In this document: piece by piece, positions 34,084 to 43,348 of the stretch
How the letters are laid out: each line of letters begins with the position of its first letter
How positions within the stretch are numbered: position 1 is the stretch's first letter
Assembly (NCBI RefSeq): GCF_011064615.1
Contig: NZ_JAALJH010000010.1
Span: 97,400 to 161,399, forward strand
DNA length: 64,000 nt
Direction of reading: 5' to 3'
Origin: Aquisphaera insulae
Lineage (GTDB): Bacteria; Planctomycetota; Planctomycetia; Isosphaerales; Isosphaeraceae
The notes under the pieces: generated by a model
Database searches by the model: none
What the model was told of the DNA's origin: nothing
Seen by the model: the letters and a program-made list of their open reading frames with translations, nothing else
Position numbers and translations under genes: made by a program

Positions 34084-35052
34084 TCATCGGTCGAGACCAT
34101 CGACGAGCCATGAGAACCGGGCAGGCGCACGTTCGAGGGCACGGCACTCGATTTCTGCCGCCAGGAGCTCGTAGCGCTCCGGCTGGCGGCAGATGTAGTC
34201 CTGGGCCCTGGCCGCCTTGCCGGCGAGCGACCGTCGCTCCACGCCCCACGCTGTATTCAGGTGCCGGATGACCGCGGCGTAGTCGTGCGTCGTGTAGACT
34301 CCGGCCCGGAGGACGGCCGCCGAGTAGTCCTCGAACAGGCCCGGCGCCCGGCCGTCGGCCATGCGGGCGCCGGGCATCGCGATCAGCTTCCTGAGCGTGG
34401 CGTGGTAGGAGAGGATCATCCCTTCCGGGTCGCGCTCGAAGACCTCGCCGACGACCCTCGTGTAGAAGACCTCATGCCTCGCCTCGTCGGCCGAGATCTT
34501 GCGGCAGATCCTCGCGAGGTTACCCTCCCCGTTCGCCGCGGCGAGCCGGCCGAGCTTCGCGTGGGTCAGCCGTGTCGCGCGCTCCTGGAAGGCCGCGTAG
34601 GCCAGGCTCGCATAGTCGTCCCCTTCATTCCCCTGGGAGAACCCGTTGCGGATGAGATGCTGCACGGTCCGCTCGACCTCGCGCATCTCCACGCGGCCGG
34701 TGAGCCGCAGATAGGCGTTGAGCAGGTCGCCGTGGCGGTTCTCCTCGGCGGTCCAGCCGCGCAGCCACCGAGCCCAGGGCGTCTCGCTCGTGCCGGTGGC
34801 GTCGCGGGCGACCCGCTGGAGGGCGATCGCATAGTTCGGCAGGGCCTCCTCGGTGACCATGTTGCCTACGAGGACGACGAGCAATTCGGCGGGCAGCCGC
34901 GATGCCTCCTCCCGGAATGCCCCGAGTCGTTCGCGCCAGCCCTCACCGGCGAGGTCCGGCAGCAGGTCGGTCGGCTGCCAACTGGCCTCGACGGGCGTCA
35001 GCAGGGCCAAGGCGTCGCCGACGAAGTCCTGCAACCCTTCGATGATGCTCAT
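34084..35052 (-). CDS. Acyl-ACP desaturase (diiron)
   Basis: A 322-residue soluble fatty-acid desaturase family protein that introduces a double bond into acyl chains on acyl carrier protein. Diiron ligands are visible: MVTEEALPNY (Glu68 or Glu69), the E-x2-H of EENRH (Glu104, His107), a further Glu in a later helix, and DEARHE in the second E-x2-H. Length is within the family range (about 300-350). The start at 35052 precedes the family-like MSIIEGLQDF; the ribosome site is weak. It is divergent from the transaldolase gene. Regiospecificity cannot be read from the sequence. Confidence 0.9.
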   Translation of the reverse strand: MSIIEGLQDFVGDALALLTPVEASWQPTDLLPDLAGEGWRERLGAFREEASRLPAELLVVLVGNMVTEEALPNYAIALQRVARDATGTSETPWARWLRGWTAEENRHGDLLNAYLRLTGRVEMREVERTVQHLIRNGFSQGNEGDDYASLAYAAFQERATRLTHAKLGRLAAANGEGNLARICRKISADEARHEVFYTRVVGEVFERDPEGMILSYHATLRKLIAMPGARMADGRAPGLFEDYSAAVLRAGVYTTHDYAAVIRHLNTAWGVERRSLAGKAARAQDYICRQPERYELLAAEIECRALERAPARFSWLVDGLDR

Positions 35053-35213
35053 GGGGCGATTACCGATGTGTCGGGATTGTAAGAGGGCAAGGGGCGGGCC
35101 AGGCGGAAGGCCGGATTGCGGAGGGCCTGGATCGAAGCCAAGGGCAAATCGGATTCCAATGGCGATGAATCGACATTCAAACCCGGATCGGCCTCGCGTC
35201 TCGGGGGAGAACC

Positions 35214-35245
35214 CCGACGGCGACGAGGGGAAATCCCTCCGTCGG
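35214..35245. promoter_or_regulatory. Two-part hairpin in a divergent promoter region
   Basis: CCGACG pairs with CGTCGG and, inside it, GAGGG pairs with CCCTC around a GAAAT loop, with one asymmetric bulge. It lies in the 317-base gap between the desaturase and transaldolase genes, followed by an A/T-rich stretch (35262-35282) that is unusual here and may be a promoter. Role unproven. Confidence 0.3.
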
Positions 35246-35369
35246 TGACCGATAATCCCCATAAAGTCATAAAAACCAAAATTGGCGTGGACGTTGCTGG
35301 GTCTTTCGCCGGTCGCCACTGGAGGCGGAAGCCGACGATCAGCGTTCGGAATCGGAGCCGGGGAGATTC

Positions 35370-36629
35370 ATGGCAGGCAATGTCGCGGAGCTGAGGGGTC
35401 GTGATCGCGCGGTGGCGGAGCTGGCCCGCAAGCCGGCCCGGCTCCCGGATCGCGAACGGGCCAGGACCGGCGATCCCGTCCTCCGGGAGCTGCGGCGGGC
35501 GGGGACGGAGCTGTGGCTCGACACGGGGAGCCTGGAGGAGGCGAGGCGGCTCTGGCGGCCCGAGATGTCCGCCCTGACCACCAACAACACCCTCGCCAAC
35601 CAGGTCGTCCAGTCGGGGTCGATGGACTCGACGATCCGGGAGGCAGCCGGGACGATCCGGGACGCCGAGCCGGACGTCTCCCTCGACGCGCTGGTGCTCG
35701 ACATCGTCTTCATCATCAATAGCCACATCGCCATCCGCCTCGCCGAGGCATTCGACGCCAGGGTGAGCGTGGAGCTGCATCCCGGCGTCGCCCGCGACAT
35801 GGACCAGACCGTCCGCTACGCCCGGCGTTATCACGCCGTCAGCCCGGAGCGGTTCGTCGTCAAGATCCCCCTGACGCCGGAGGGATATTGCGCCGTCGCG
35901 CGGGTGCGGGAGGAGGGCATCCCCGTCAACTACACGCTCGGATTCTCGGCGCGGCAGAATTACCTGGCCGCCCTGCTGTCCAGGCCCGACTACGTGAACG
36001 TCTTCCTGGGGCGGCTGAACGCGGTCGTCGCCGACAACCGGCTCGGCGACGGCAAGTTCGTCGGCGAGAAGACGGCGCTGGCTTCGCAGGACGCCGTCCG
36101 CGAGATCCGCCGGGCGATGCCGGGTGTCGCCACGCGGCAGATCGCCGCGTCCATGCGGAACGCCGACCAGATGCTCGCCCTGGCCGGCATGGACGTCTTC
36201 ACGATCCCCCCCAAGGTCCTCGCCGAGTTCTACGCGAAGGGGTACACGCCGGATGACGTCGGGTCGCGGCGCCGGGACGGGTACGAGGTGAAGCTCGGCG
36301 GCGGCACGGACAAGGGGAGCGTCGAGGTGCTCTGGACCATCGACGACGCGTTCAAGTCGTTCGCCGAGGAGTTGGCTTCTCGGGGCGGCGCGAACCTGAC
36401 CGGCGACGACTTGCGGCGGGCCGACCGGGAGCGGGGCACCCGATTGTTCGCCGACTTCGACGAGGGCGAGAGGGCGGCGATCCGCGAGGGGGGCAAGATC
36501 CCCGACGTCGCACGGTGGCGCGGCCGGGCCTCCCTGGACGACCTGATGACCGAGGCGGCGCTCCAATCGTTCGGCGTCGATCAGGCCGCCTTCGACGCCT
36601 ATGTTCGCAAGCTCATCGGGGCCGCATGA
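35370..36629 (+). CDS. Transaldolase-family protein
   Basis: A 419-residue transaldolase. WLDTGS (Asp51) starts the barrel, [10 protein letters not shown] follows, and [12 protein letters not shown] carries the Schiff-base lysine (Lys165). The protein then has the expected [10 protein letters not shown] and [12 protein letters not shown] segments. The family transfers a dihydroxyacetone unit between sugar phosphates in the non-oxidative pentose phosphate pathway. It is longer than the classic 310-residue enzyme, with a ~40-residue N-terminal and a ~80-residue C-terminal extension. GGGGAG precedes the ATG. The transketolase gene follows at once, so the two form a pentose-phosphate operon. Confidence 0.9.
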   Translation: MAGNVAELRGRDRAVAELARKPARLPDRERARTGDPVLRELRRAGTELWLDTGSLEEARRLWRPEMSALTTNNTLANQVVQSGSMDSTIREAAGTIRDAEPDVSLDALVLDIVFIINSHIAIRLAEAFDARVSVELHPGVARDMDQTVRYARRYHAVSPERFVVKIPLTPEGYCAVARVREEGIPVNYTLGFSARQNYLAALLSRPDYVNVFLGRLNAVVADNRLGDGKFVGEKTALASQDAVREIRRAMPGVATRQIAASMRNADQMLALAGMDVFTIPPKVLAEFYAKGYTPDDVGSRRRDGYEVKLGGGTDKGSVEVLWTIDDAFKSFAEELASRGGANLTGDDLRRADRERGTRLFADFDEGERAAIREGGKIPDVARWRGRASLDDLMTEAALQSFGVDQAAFDAYVRKLIGAA

Positions 36630-36685
36630 ACGCCGATGGGGAGGGCGCCACGCCGGCGGGCGTCGCTGCCCGCACAGGAGGGGGC

Positions 36686-38851
36686 ATGGAACGGACATCG
36701 GCTCGAGAGGGCGGGCTTGCGGCGGGCGACAAGTCGCTGGACGAACTCTGCATCGACACGCTGCGGATGCTCTCCGCCGACGCCGTGCAGGAGGCGAATT
36801 CGGGGCATCCCGGCCTGCCGATGGGTGCCGCGACGATGGCCTACGTGCTCTGGACGAGGTTCCTGAGGTACAACCCCAGGGATCCGCTCTGGCCGGACCG
36901 CGACCGATTCGTCCTCTCGGCCGGCCACGGCTCGATGCTGCTCTACAGCCTGCTCCACCTGACCGGATACGACCTCGGCCTGGACGAGATCAAGCGGTTC
37001 CGCCGGTGGGGCAGCCGGACGCCGGGCCACCCCGAGCGGGGCCACCATACTCCGGGCGTCGAGCTGTCCACCGGCCCCCTCGGCCAGGGATTCGCCAACG
37101 GCGTCGGCCTCGCGATTGCCGAGTCCTGGCTCGCGGCCCGGTTCAATCGCCCGGGGCACGCGATCGTCGACCATCACACCTATGCACTCGTCTCCGACGG
37201 CGACCTCATGGAGGGGATCAGCCACGAGGCCGCCTCGCTCGCCGGCCACCTCCGCCTGGGCAAGCTCATCTACCTCTACGACCAGAACCACGTCACCCTC
37301 GCCGGCGCGACCGAACTCTCCTTCACCGAGGACGTCGCCGGACGCTTCGACGCGTACGGCTGGCACACCCGCCACGTCCCGGACGGCGACGACGTCGAGG
37401 ACGTCACCCGGGCCATCGAGGAGGCCCGTGGCGAGCGTGACCGGCCCTCGCTGCTGCTGGTCCGCACCCGGATCGGCCGCGGCAGCCCGAACAAGCAGGG
37501 GACCTTCGGCGCCCACGGTACGCCCCTCGGGGAGGACGAGTTGCGGGCGACGAAGCGGGCGATCGGCTGGCCGACGATGGATCGCTTCCACCTGCCCGAG
37601 GAGGCCGTGCGGCACTTCCGCGAGGCGCTCGGCCGGGGTGCCGGTGCCCAGGGGGAATGGAGTCGCTCGCTCGAGGCCTACATGGCCTCCTATCCCGAGG
37701 AAGGGGCCGAGTGGCGCCGCATCATGGGCGGCGAACTCCCGGAGGGTTGGGCGGACGGGATGCCCACCTGGAAGCCCGGGGACAAGCCGATCGCCACCCG
37801 CGTGGCGGCCGGCCAGGCGCTCAATGCGCTTGCCGCGAGGATCCCCAACATCATCGGCGGCTCCGCCGACCTGAACCCCTCGACCAGCACGGCGCTCAAG
37901 GGTCAGGGAGACTACCAGCCCCCGGACGTCGGCGGGCCGGCCACCGCGGGGTCGGTCGGGGCCGCCTGGGGTCGGTCGGGCCGCAACCTGCACTTTGGCG
38001 TCCGCGAGCACGCGATGGGCGCGGCCGTCAACGGCATGGCCGCCCACGGGGGCATCATCCCCTATGGGGCGACGTTCCTCGTCTTCTCCGACTACATGAA
38101 GCCCTCGATCCGGCTCGGTGCCCTGATGGGCCTGCATGCGATCTACGTCTTCACTCACGACAGCATCGCCGTCGGGGAGGACGGCCCCACCCACGAGCCC
38201 GTCGAGCAACTGATCGGCCTGCGGGCCATCCCCGGCCTGACCGTGATCCGGCCTGCCGACGCCAACGAGGCGGCCGAGGCGTGGGTCGTGGCCGTCGAGC
38301 GCGACTCCCCGACCGCACTCGCATTGAGCCGCCAGAACCTGCCGATCCTGGAGCGCGCGGATGCCCGCGAGCCCGGCGTGCACCGCGGGGCATACATCCT
38401 GGCCGAGGCCGCGGGCGGCCGGCCCGACGTGATCCTGATCGGGTCCGGATCCGAGACGTCCCTCTGCCTGAAAGCGCGCGAGCGCCTGGCCGCCCTGGGC
38501 GTGGTGGCACGCGCCGTCAGCATGCCGAGCTGGGAACTCTTCGACGCCCAGGAGGCCGCCTATCGCGATCGCGTGCTGCCGCCGGCCGTGCGGAGGCGGG
38601 TCACGATCGAGGCCGGTTCGCCCCTCGGCTGGGATCGATACGCCGGCTCGGAGGGGGTCGTCATCGGGATCGACCGGTTCGGTGCCTCCGCCCCCGGCGA
38701 GGAGGTCATGAAGCAGTTCGGCTTCACGGTCGAACGAGTCACCGCCGAAGCCCTCCGCCTCCTCGGCCGCCATGACGACGCCGCGAGGGAGGAAGCCGGC
38801 GGGGAGGAGACGGCGGTCGCCCCGACCGGGCCCCGGGAGGGGCATTCCTGA
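36686..38851 (+). CDS. tkt: Transketolase
   Basis: A 721-residue thiamine-diphosphate enzyme transferring two-carbon units between sugar phosphates. [10 protein letters not shown] and the [13 protein letters not shown] segment (Mg/ThDP binding) are in the first domain. [14 protein letters not shown] holds the catalytic Glu in the pyrimidine domain; the C-terminal domain ends with [13 protein letters not shown] 36686 is preferred because AGGAGG lies just upstream and the protein then starts close to the conserved [16 protein letters not shown] 36626, overlapping the transaldolase stop, is a possible longer start without a ribosome site. All key residues are present. Confidence 0.95.
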   Translation: MERTSAREGGLAAGDKSLDELCIDTLRMLSADAVQEANSGHPGLPMGAATMAYVLWTRFLRYNPRDPLWPDRDRFVLSAGHGSMLLYSLLHLTGYDLGLDEIKRFRRWGSRTPGHPERGHHTPGVELSTGPLGQGFANGVGLAIAESWLAARFNRPGHAIVDHHTYALVSDGDLMEGISHEAASLAGHLRLGKLIYLYDQNHVTLAGATELSFTEDVAGRFDAYGWHTRHVPDGDDVEDVTRAIEEARGERDRPSLLLVRTRIGRGSPNKQGTFGAHGTPLGEDELRATKRAIGWPTMDRFHLPEEAVRHFREALGRGAGAQGEWSRSLEAYMASYPEEGAEWRRIMGGELPEGWADGMPTWKPGDKPIATRVAAGQALNALAARIPNIIGGSADLNPSTSTALKGQGDYQPPDVGGPATAGSVGAAWGRSGRNLHFGVREHAMGAAVNGMAAHGGIIPYGATFLVFSDYMKPSIRLGALMGLHAIYVFTHDSIAVGEDGPTHEPVEQLIGLRAIPGLTVIRPADANEAAEAWVVAVERDSPTALALSRQNLPILERADAREPGVHRGAYILAEAAGGRPDVILIGSGSETSLCLKARERLAALGVVARAVSMPSWELFDAQEAAYRDRVLPPAVRRRVTIEAGSPLGWDRYAGSEGVVIGIDRFGASAPGEEVMKQFGFTVERVTAEALRLLGRHDDAAREEAGGEETAVAPTGPREGHS

Positions 38852-39194
38852 ACGGCGACCGGGGCCACGCGGAACTCGCGGAACTCCCGCGGCCGTGAAG
38901 GGATCGAAGCGTGACGCGGTGAGAGCCATCGAATCGAACCGGTTGAGACGGGGATCCGGCTATTTTTGAATTGCAGCGCCGAACACCCCGCCACAGGTCG
39001 TTCGCACGCCGTAACGACGGCCGCGGCGCCCGTGTCGGGGGTGGCTCATGGCCACTCATCCTCGCCGTTGGCACGGGGCGGCATGCGTCGGACTGCCGGG
39101 GCGATAATCGCCGCTGGAGAGCGACACGGGATCAGAGATCGTGTTCCGATTCCAAAGCACCCAGTCGGGCTTCCGCCGGTAGCGTCCGACCAGT
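38852..39194. other. Non-coding shoulder after the transketolase
   Basis: 343 bases with no supportable gene. A short CCGG/CCGG pairing followed by CTATTTTTG at 38940-38966 may be a weak terminator for the transketolase operon. The next clear signal is the DUF1254/DUF1214 remnant. Confidence 0.35.
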
Positions 39195-39370
39195 GGCATG
39201 TTTATCCTCCAGCTCACATACAGGCCCCTCAACGCGATTCGAGGAAGGAGAGGAACTGGACGCAGATGATCGCCGGCAAGGGTTGGTTCGCCCTGCTCCG
39301 CCTCTACGGCCCGCTGGAGCCGTGGTTCGCCAAGACATGACGTCCGGGGGAAATCGAGCCGGTGAAGTGA
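39195..39370 (+). pseudogene. C-terminal remnant of a DUF1254/DUF1214 protein
   Basis: The frame at 39240-39337 encodes KERNWTQ then GKGWFALLRLYGPLEPWF and AKT, the conserved C-terminal signature of DUF1254/DUF1214 proteins. The next codon is TGA where the family has Trp (K-T-W), and the same frame continues beyond it with RPGEIEPVK before a second TGA at 39368-39370. So a TGG-to-TGA nonsense change is visible. Nothing of the large N-terminal part is recognisable upstream. It is a decayed fragment at the edge of the accessory island. Confidence 0.75.
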
Positions 39371-39429
39371 ACGGTCGGCGGCGAGAGAACACGAAGGCCG
39401 CTCATCCGACGGAGGCCCGGCCGACTCGT

Positions 39430-39716
39430 CTGGAGCACCCGAGGAGCGGTGGCACGGTACGACCAGCGGAAGCCTCCCGACCACGGCGAATTCGAACCGC
39501 CGGAAGTTCCGCAGGGCCCGCGTGCCGCCGACGACGTCGGCGAGCATCGCGAGGGCGAGCCGGGCCCGAGCCGTCGTACCCCCACTCGAATCCGGCGGGC
39601 GACTTCCTCGCGAGGCCGAGCCGAAGCGGCAGCGGCCGGCTCGTCCCGACGTCGGCGTCCCGTGTCACGGTTACGCCTTGCTTGGTTCTCCGGCCTTCGT
39701 AGCGAACCCGGGCCAT
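39430..39716 (-). pseudogene. Frameshifted DUF6166-like gene
   Basis: Starting at ATG 39716 the minus strand encodes MARVRYEGRRTKQGV and then AGFEWGYDGSGP. The expected continuation (AQLALA in the family) is found in another frame as LALAMLADVVGGTRALRNF and FEFAVVGRLP. The two halves join at about 39560. The spacing fits loss of five bases, which breaks the reading frame. The pattern of GYGGSGP, LALA and F-x-W/F-x-VV matches the DUF6166 family of short unknown proteins. Family assignment is from memory of the motif. Confidence 0.65.
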
Positions 39717-39767
39717 GGAGCTCCTTGCCAAATCATCGGATGAGAGTGGATGTATAGAACGGCTTCT

Positions 39768-39795
39768 CTAGGTCATAAAGGGCGTTATGACCTAG
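39768..39795. repeat. 28-bp palindromic site 1 (11-6-11)
   Basis: Left arm CTAGGTCATAA, centre AGGGCG, and a right arm that is the exact reverse complement of the left (12 bp if the flanking T/A is counted). It lies 38 bases beyond the stop of the CapV-like gene, near the left limit of the low-GC island. The same plan recurs at 42977 and 43192. The geometry is that of Xer/dif-like tyrosine-recombinase core sites, but a ssDNA hairpin site is also possible. Confidence 0.75.
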
Positions 39796-39833
39796 AAAGA
39801 GCCAGTGCATGCGTGCTTGATCTAGTTCGGCAA

Positions 39834-40910
39834 TTAGGCGAATGGATGGTATGGGCGGTTGCTCGTCGAATTCAGTAGGTCACGCTTGAGAACGGCATAG
39901 TTCTCGACCGCTTTCTCTTCCCCAAGATGAACTAGAGTGGAGACCAAATTGACAGCATCCAAAGACCAAGACTTGTCAAGGATGTCAAAATCAACCCGGT
40001 AATACTGTTCGCCAAGGACATACCTCACTTGATTGTCCACGCCCTGGGCTTGCGAGGTGAACACCACGTCCAATAGACGAAGAGCCCACCAGCCCAGGCC
40101 GGGGCCGACCTCAGGGGGTGTCATGCTGTACTTGGGCTTGCCAGTTCCAATGGACAACAGCTGTACATCTTGCATGTCAAACACAGGGTCGATGCCTGGC
40201 CTGGTGCAGACTTCGCGAATCTTCAAGGCCTCGACGTAGGCGACCATGCTCGGGTTGTTGGCCCAGACCCCGCCGTCCGTATAAGCAGTCCCGGGCTTCA
40301 TTACCGCGTGTGGAAAGTAAGTCGGTGCGGCCGTAGTCGCAAGGACGACATCGACGGCCGAAAGATGCTTGTCGCGGATAAAACCCGGCTGGTGAGGAGT
40401 TTTGAAGACGACCGTCTTCCCCGACACCAAGTCAACGGAAGGGATGACAAGCCTTGTCTTTGCGTCGTTTAAAGTCCGAGTCCCCAGTACTTGCTCAAGA
40501 GCCTGTTTGAGAACAACACCATCATATTTAGATTGACGAAACGCATCGACATCCAAACCGTAGGGGGCTAGATATTGGTTGGCAACAACGCTTAGCCGAT
40601 TCAGTACCCATCCTGGAATGGGTAACGCATCCCTGCGGGAGAAGATTTGCGGACCATACTCCTGATAGAAATCGCGAATGCGATGGCAGGGCTCACCCAA
40701 TGCGAGGGCCACGGCTATGATGCCGCCGGTGGACGTGCCGGCTATGAGGTCGAAGTATTCCGTTAAGGGATGCTCCAGCGTTTTTTCCAGCCTGGCGAGG
40801 AACGCTGCTGTAAAGGCTCCGCGAATGCCACCGCCGTCAAGGCTGAGAATACGGAAGGGTTTCGTTCCCGCCTCCGGTTGCACCGGCGGTTCTGATTCCG
40901 GTCCTTCCAC
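39834..40910 (-). CDS. capV: CapV-like patatin phospholipase, CBASS effector
   Basis: A 358-residue patatin-type phospholipase. The oxyanion motif DGGGIRG (25-31), the nucleophile elbow GTSTG (Ser60) and the catalytic Asp of YTDGGVWANNP (Asp212) are all intact. It lies directly after a CD-NTase gene, as in type I CBASS, where cyclic nucleotides activate CapV to degrade the inner membrane of infected cells. GTG 40910 is chosen, two bases after the CD-NTase stop and ten after a GGAGG; a TTG at 40919 overlaps the upstream gene but is only one base from that ribosome site. GC content is clearly lower than in the surrounding core genes. Confidence 0.85.
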   Translation of the reverse strand: MEGPESEPPVQPEAGTKPFRILSLDGGGIRGAFTAAFLARLEKTLEHPLTEYFDLIAGTSTGGIIAVALALGEPCHRIRDFYQEYGPQIFSRRDALPIPGWVLNRLSVVANQYLAPYGLDVDAFRQSKYDGVVLKQALEQVLGTRTLNDAKTRLVIPSVDLVSGKTVVFKTPHQPGFIRDKHLSAVDVVLATTAAPTYFPHAVMKPGTAYTDGGVWANNPSMVAYVEALKIREVCTRPGIDPVFDMQDVQLLSIGTGKPKYSMTPPEVGPGLGWWALRLLDVVFTSQAQGVDNQVRYVLGEQYYRVDFDILDKSWSLDAVNLVSTLVHLGEEKAVENYAVLKRDLLNSTSNRPYHPFA

Positions 40911-40912
40911 GA

Positions 40913-41887
40913 TTACCAAGCCTCCAAGGGGAATGTGTCGCCAAAGGCATTTCGATAACGCCCGACCGCTTCGGCGTCCGTCTGAGCCAAGATGCCCTGT
41001 CCGAGGTGTAGAGCGAAAAGCTCAAGTCGTAACGTGAACAACTCTAGGTAGTCTGTATCCCACCCGCGTGCTAAGTCGTCGCCAGGAATGGTTGGGTGCA
41101 TGAATGCAAAGTGGGGCGGGTTCTTTATGCAGCTCACGGTGAGACGCACCATGTCATATAAGTATGCGGCGTCGTGTTGATATTGTGGATACAAGGGGTC
41201 TTGGAGGGGTGGCACATATCCGGCTTTCGGGATGTGCTTGCCGAGCATCGTCACGAGCAAAATCGATGATGGTGCACTTGCATATCCGAAACAATTATCA
41301 CGCCATCGCTTCAGCATGCGGACTCCACGCACGAAGCGTCCGTCCCCTGAGGCGTCACGCCAACCTGATTGTGCGTCGAGAGTGTTGACCCAATAAACAA
41401 AGCCGTGCGGGTCGTTCGTAATCCAATCAAGCAGATCGCGGGCGGGGACCGCGTACGGCCGATGGCTACTCACCTCGGTCGTCGATGGGATGATATCGAG
41501 GTGGAAATCGCCCGCGTAGTCGATACGGGCACAGCGACTCTTCGGCTTCAATCGCTCAGCGTAATAGGCTCGATTCTTCAGCCGCGATATAAACCAATCT
41601 AGAATGGCTTTTGGTGTTGGGGTGGGGTTCCCGAAGCGGGCAAGCGAGAACGGATAAATCACATCCACGTCGAATTCGTCGTTCGCGATTGGGCGGATGG
41701 CGGTTCCAGTCGCGACAGAGCCTTGCAAGAAAGGCGGCCCTGTCATGGCGGCAGAGAGCTGTTCGTCATCTCTGCAAAACTTTTCAAAGGCCGCGACGGC
41801 ACTGTCGATGCGGCCCCTTCGAGTTTGGTCAAGCTTCAACTGATTATTGAATTTGTTAAAATGAGCGTCGCACCACATCAGGTCCAC
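40913..41887 (-). CDS. CD-NTase (cGAS/DncV-like cyclic nucleotide synthase), CBASS
   Basis: A 324-residue nucleotidyltransferase. LQGSVATGTAIRP holds the G-S motif (56-57), EFDVDVIYPF the first catalytic pair (Asp73, Asp75) and DFHLDIIPS the third Asp (131), the DNA polymerase beta-like triad of cGAS/DncV enzymes. The helical C-terminal half follows. On phage infection such enzymes make cyclic di- or trinucleotides that switch on the neighbouring effector, here a CapV-like phospholipase. No Cap2/Cap3 (E1/E2, JAB) or HORMA/TRIP13 genes are present, so this is a minimal two-gene system. The product cannot be told from sequence. Confidence 0.85.
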   Translation of the reverse strand: MDLMWCDAHFNKFNNQLKLDQTRRGRIDSAVAAFEKFCRDDEQLSAAMTGPPFLQGSVATGTAIRPIANDEFDVDVIYPFSLARFGNPTPTPKAILDWFISRLKNRAYYAERLKPKSRCARIDYAGDFHLDIIPSTTEVSSHRPYAVPARDLLDWITNDPHGFVYWVNTLDAQSGWRDASGDGRFVRGVRMLKRWRDNCFGYASAPSSILLVTMLGKHIPKAGYVPPLQDPLYPQYQHDAAYLYDMVRLTVSCIKNPPHFAFMHPTIPGDDLARGWDTDYLELFTLRLELFALHLGQGILAQTDAEAVGRYRNAFGDTFPLEAW

Positions 41888-42137
41888 TCCTCGAGGTCAT
41901 CGTGCCGCTGAGCTTGCATCAATGCTAACGGGTAAGTGTCAGGCGTTCAATGTGGACGCATGTCCCATTTTCGAGAATCGCACATCCAGAACGAGGCTGT
42001 ATGCAGTGATGCATCTAAAGTGGGATGGGCCTTCGGCGTTTTGGTCGTCGCACTGTCGCAGAGGGCTGTGGGCTCGGTTAAGCTTTGGAGAACGAGCGGT
42101 GGAAGACCTAAGAGAAGTTCTATCAAGAGATTAAACA

Positions 42138-42632
42138 ATGAAGGATGGAGCCAGTTTTGCTGAACGCTTCGAGGGATGGTTCGCACGACCCATTGCAAAA
42201 CTCGCAGAGTTGCCCGAGGGAGATGGTGCGTTCCTCGCCCTATCAGCGTCGCTCTTTCTATGTGAGCGGTACTATCGCACCGTTACGAACACGCATGAGG
42301 GAATTGGCGGCGACGAGGCATTTAAGGTCGCAGCAGCGAACGACTTCGGTATGCATGGTGATGAGTTCAAGCGATTCTGGAAGGTCTACCGGCATGGGAT
42401 TCAACATCAAGGTATGCCGAAGCTAATAATTGACAATGGAGTGACTTATAAATGGAAAATCGATGATTCGTACGACGCTGTGACAAGTATTGATGTGATT
42501 GATGCGAACAATCGAGTGATTAAGCTCAATCCTTGGAAGTTTGCAGACCTAATGCTCAATAAATTCCGCTCAGACCCTGCAATCCTGAGCAATGCAACGT
42601 TGCATGCGTTTGCCGAAATCCTTAGCAGCTAG
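42138..42632 (+). CDS. Hypothetical protein with R-x4-H (HEPN-like) motif
   Basis: A 164-residue, mostly helical protein with no signal peptide. KVYRHGIQHQGMP carries R-x4-H (Arg85, His90) with a polar residue after Arg, the pattern of HEPN ribonucleases and HEPN-like folds. The N-terminal part has two amphipathic helices (about 15-50); a short beta-rich region (97-130) precedes a final helix. It is divergent from the CBASS operon across a 250-base gap, and its codon use is as AT-rich as that operon. The ribosome site is weak. The HEPN link rests on one short motif and should be treated as a suggestion. Confidence 0.5.
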   Translation: MKDGASFAERFEGWFARPIAKLAELPEGDGAFLALSASLFLCERYYRTVTNTHEGIGGDEAFKVAAANDFGMHGDEFKRFWKVYRHGIQHQGMPKLIIDNGVTYKWKIDDSYDAVTSIDVIDANNRVIKLNPWKFADLMLNKFRSDPAILSNATLHAFAEILSS

Positions 42633-42718
42633 GCTCATGGCTCTACGGGGGATTGCTGGGAAAATCGGGTACGGAGCCACATCCGGCGTGCATATCTCGC
42701 GATGACTCAGAAGCGGCC

Positions 42719-43171
42719 TCACCTCTTCGCCATTCGGTTGCCTGTTGTCTTCGACGGTTGAAGCCCCTTCACGACCAGGCGGAGGGGTTCAAGCTTCTCC
42801 TCGGGCGAGATGCTGAACTGCTTCTCAAACTTCTCGATGGCGAAGGCTAAAGACTTCGCCAGGGCCTCCGGCGTCGCGGCTCTCCGCTCTGCCTCTGCCT
42901 CCTCCTCGGTTCCCTTCTCCGCCTCCGGATGGACTGCGAGGGCCCCGGGATAGCAACCCTCGGACCTCTCCGGCCGGTGCATGATAAAGGGAGTTATCAT
43001 GCACAAAGCCCGTCCGCTCTTCGGGACGGGTGACTTCCCGAATAGGGAAAAATGCTCGTCGGCTTCAAACCTGACGCCGTAGCAAATTTTTGAAAGAATT
43101 TTCTGGAATGCCTGTGTGCGGCGTTGATAGGCTGTAGGAGTGTTCAATTCCACAACGCAGGTAGCGGGCAC
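42719..43171 (-). CDS. Hypothetical protein overlapping palindromic site 2
   Basis: A 150-codon frame. The C-terminal 60 codons (ERRAATPEALAKSLAFAIEKFEKQF and onward) show GC-ending codon bias and a coiled-coil-like helix, so this part looks like true coding sequence. The N-terminal part runs through AT-rich DNA and through the 28-bp palindrome at 42977-43004, which makes a start further downstream (for example the Met codons at about residues 58 and 64) more likely. No family was recognised. It may be a remnant of a gene carried with the palindromic sites. Confidence 0.35.
   Translation of the reverse strand: MPATCVVELNTPTAYQRRTQAFQKILSKICYGVRFEADEHFSLFGKSPVPKSGRALCMITPFIMHRPERSEGCYPGALAVHPEAEKGTEEEAEAERRAATPEALAKSLAFAIEKFEKQFSISPEEKLEPLRLVVKGLQPSKTTGNRMAKR
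42977..43004. repeat. 28-bp palindromic site 2 (11-6-11)
   Basis: Left arm GTGCATGATAA, centre AGGGAG, right arm the exact reverse complement of the left. The inner ATAA, AGGG and TTAT are shared with sites 1 and 3, in the same orientation, while the seven outer bases differ but remain paired. There is no T tract, so it is not a typical terminator. It lies inside the weak frame 42719-43171. Confidence 0.75.
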
Positions 43172-43191
43172 GCCCCGAAACCGGGATGGGT

Positions 43192-43219
43192 AGCGGAGAT
43201 AAAGGGAATTATCTCCGGC
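43192..43219. repeat. 28-bp palindromic site 3 (11-6-11, imperfect)
   Basis: Left arm AGCGGAGATAA, centre AGGGAA, right arm TTATCTCCGGC; nine of eleven arm positions pair. It is 187 bases to the right of site 2 and in the same orientation. The stretch between them (43005-43191) is AT-rich and carries no recognised gene apart from the doubtful start of frame 42719-43171. Confidence 0.7.
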
Positions 43220-43348
43220 AAAATCGGGCGGATAATTCAGAAAACGTTCAAGCAGGATTCATTCGCTTGATTTTGAACCTGGGGGCATCGAGCCTGAGAA
43301 GCCCGGTGTTCAACCTGCTCATCACGCCATCAGGTCAAGGGAATTCTA

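Noticed and set aside
42977..43219. Palindromes as simple terminators
   Set aside because: No T tracts, the inner sequence is conserved, and one copy lies far from any gene end.
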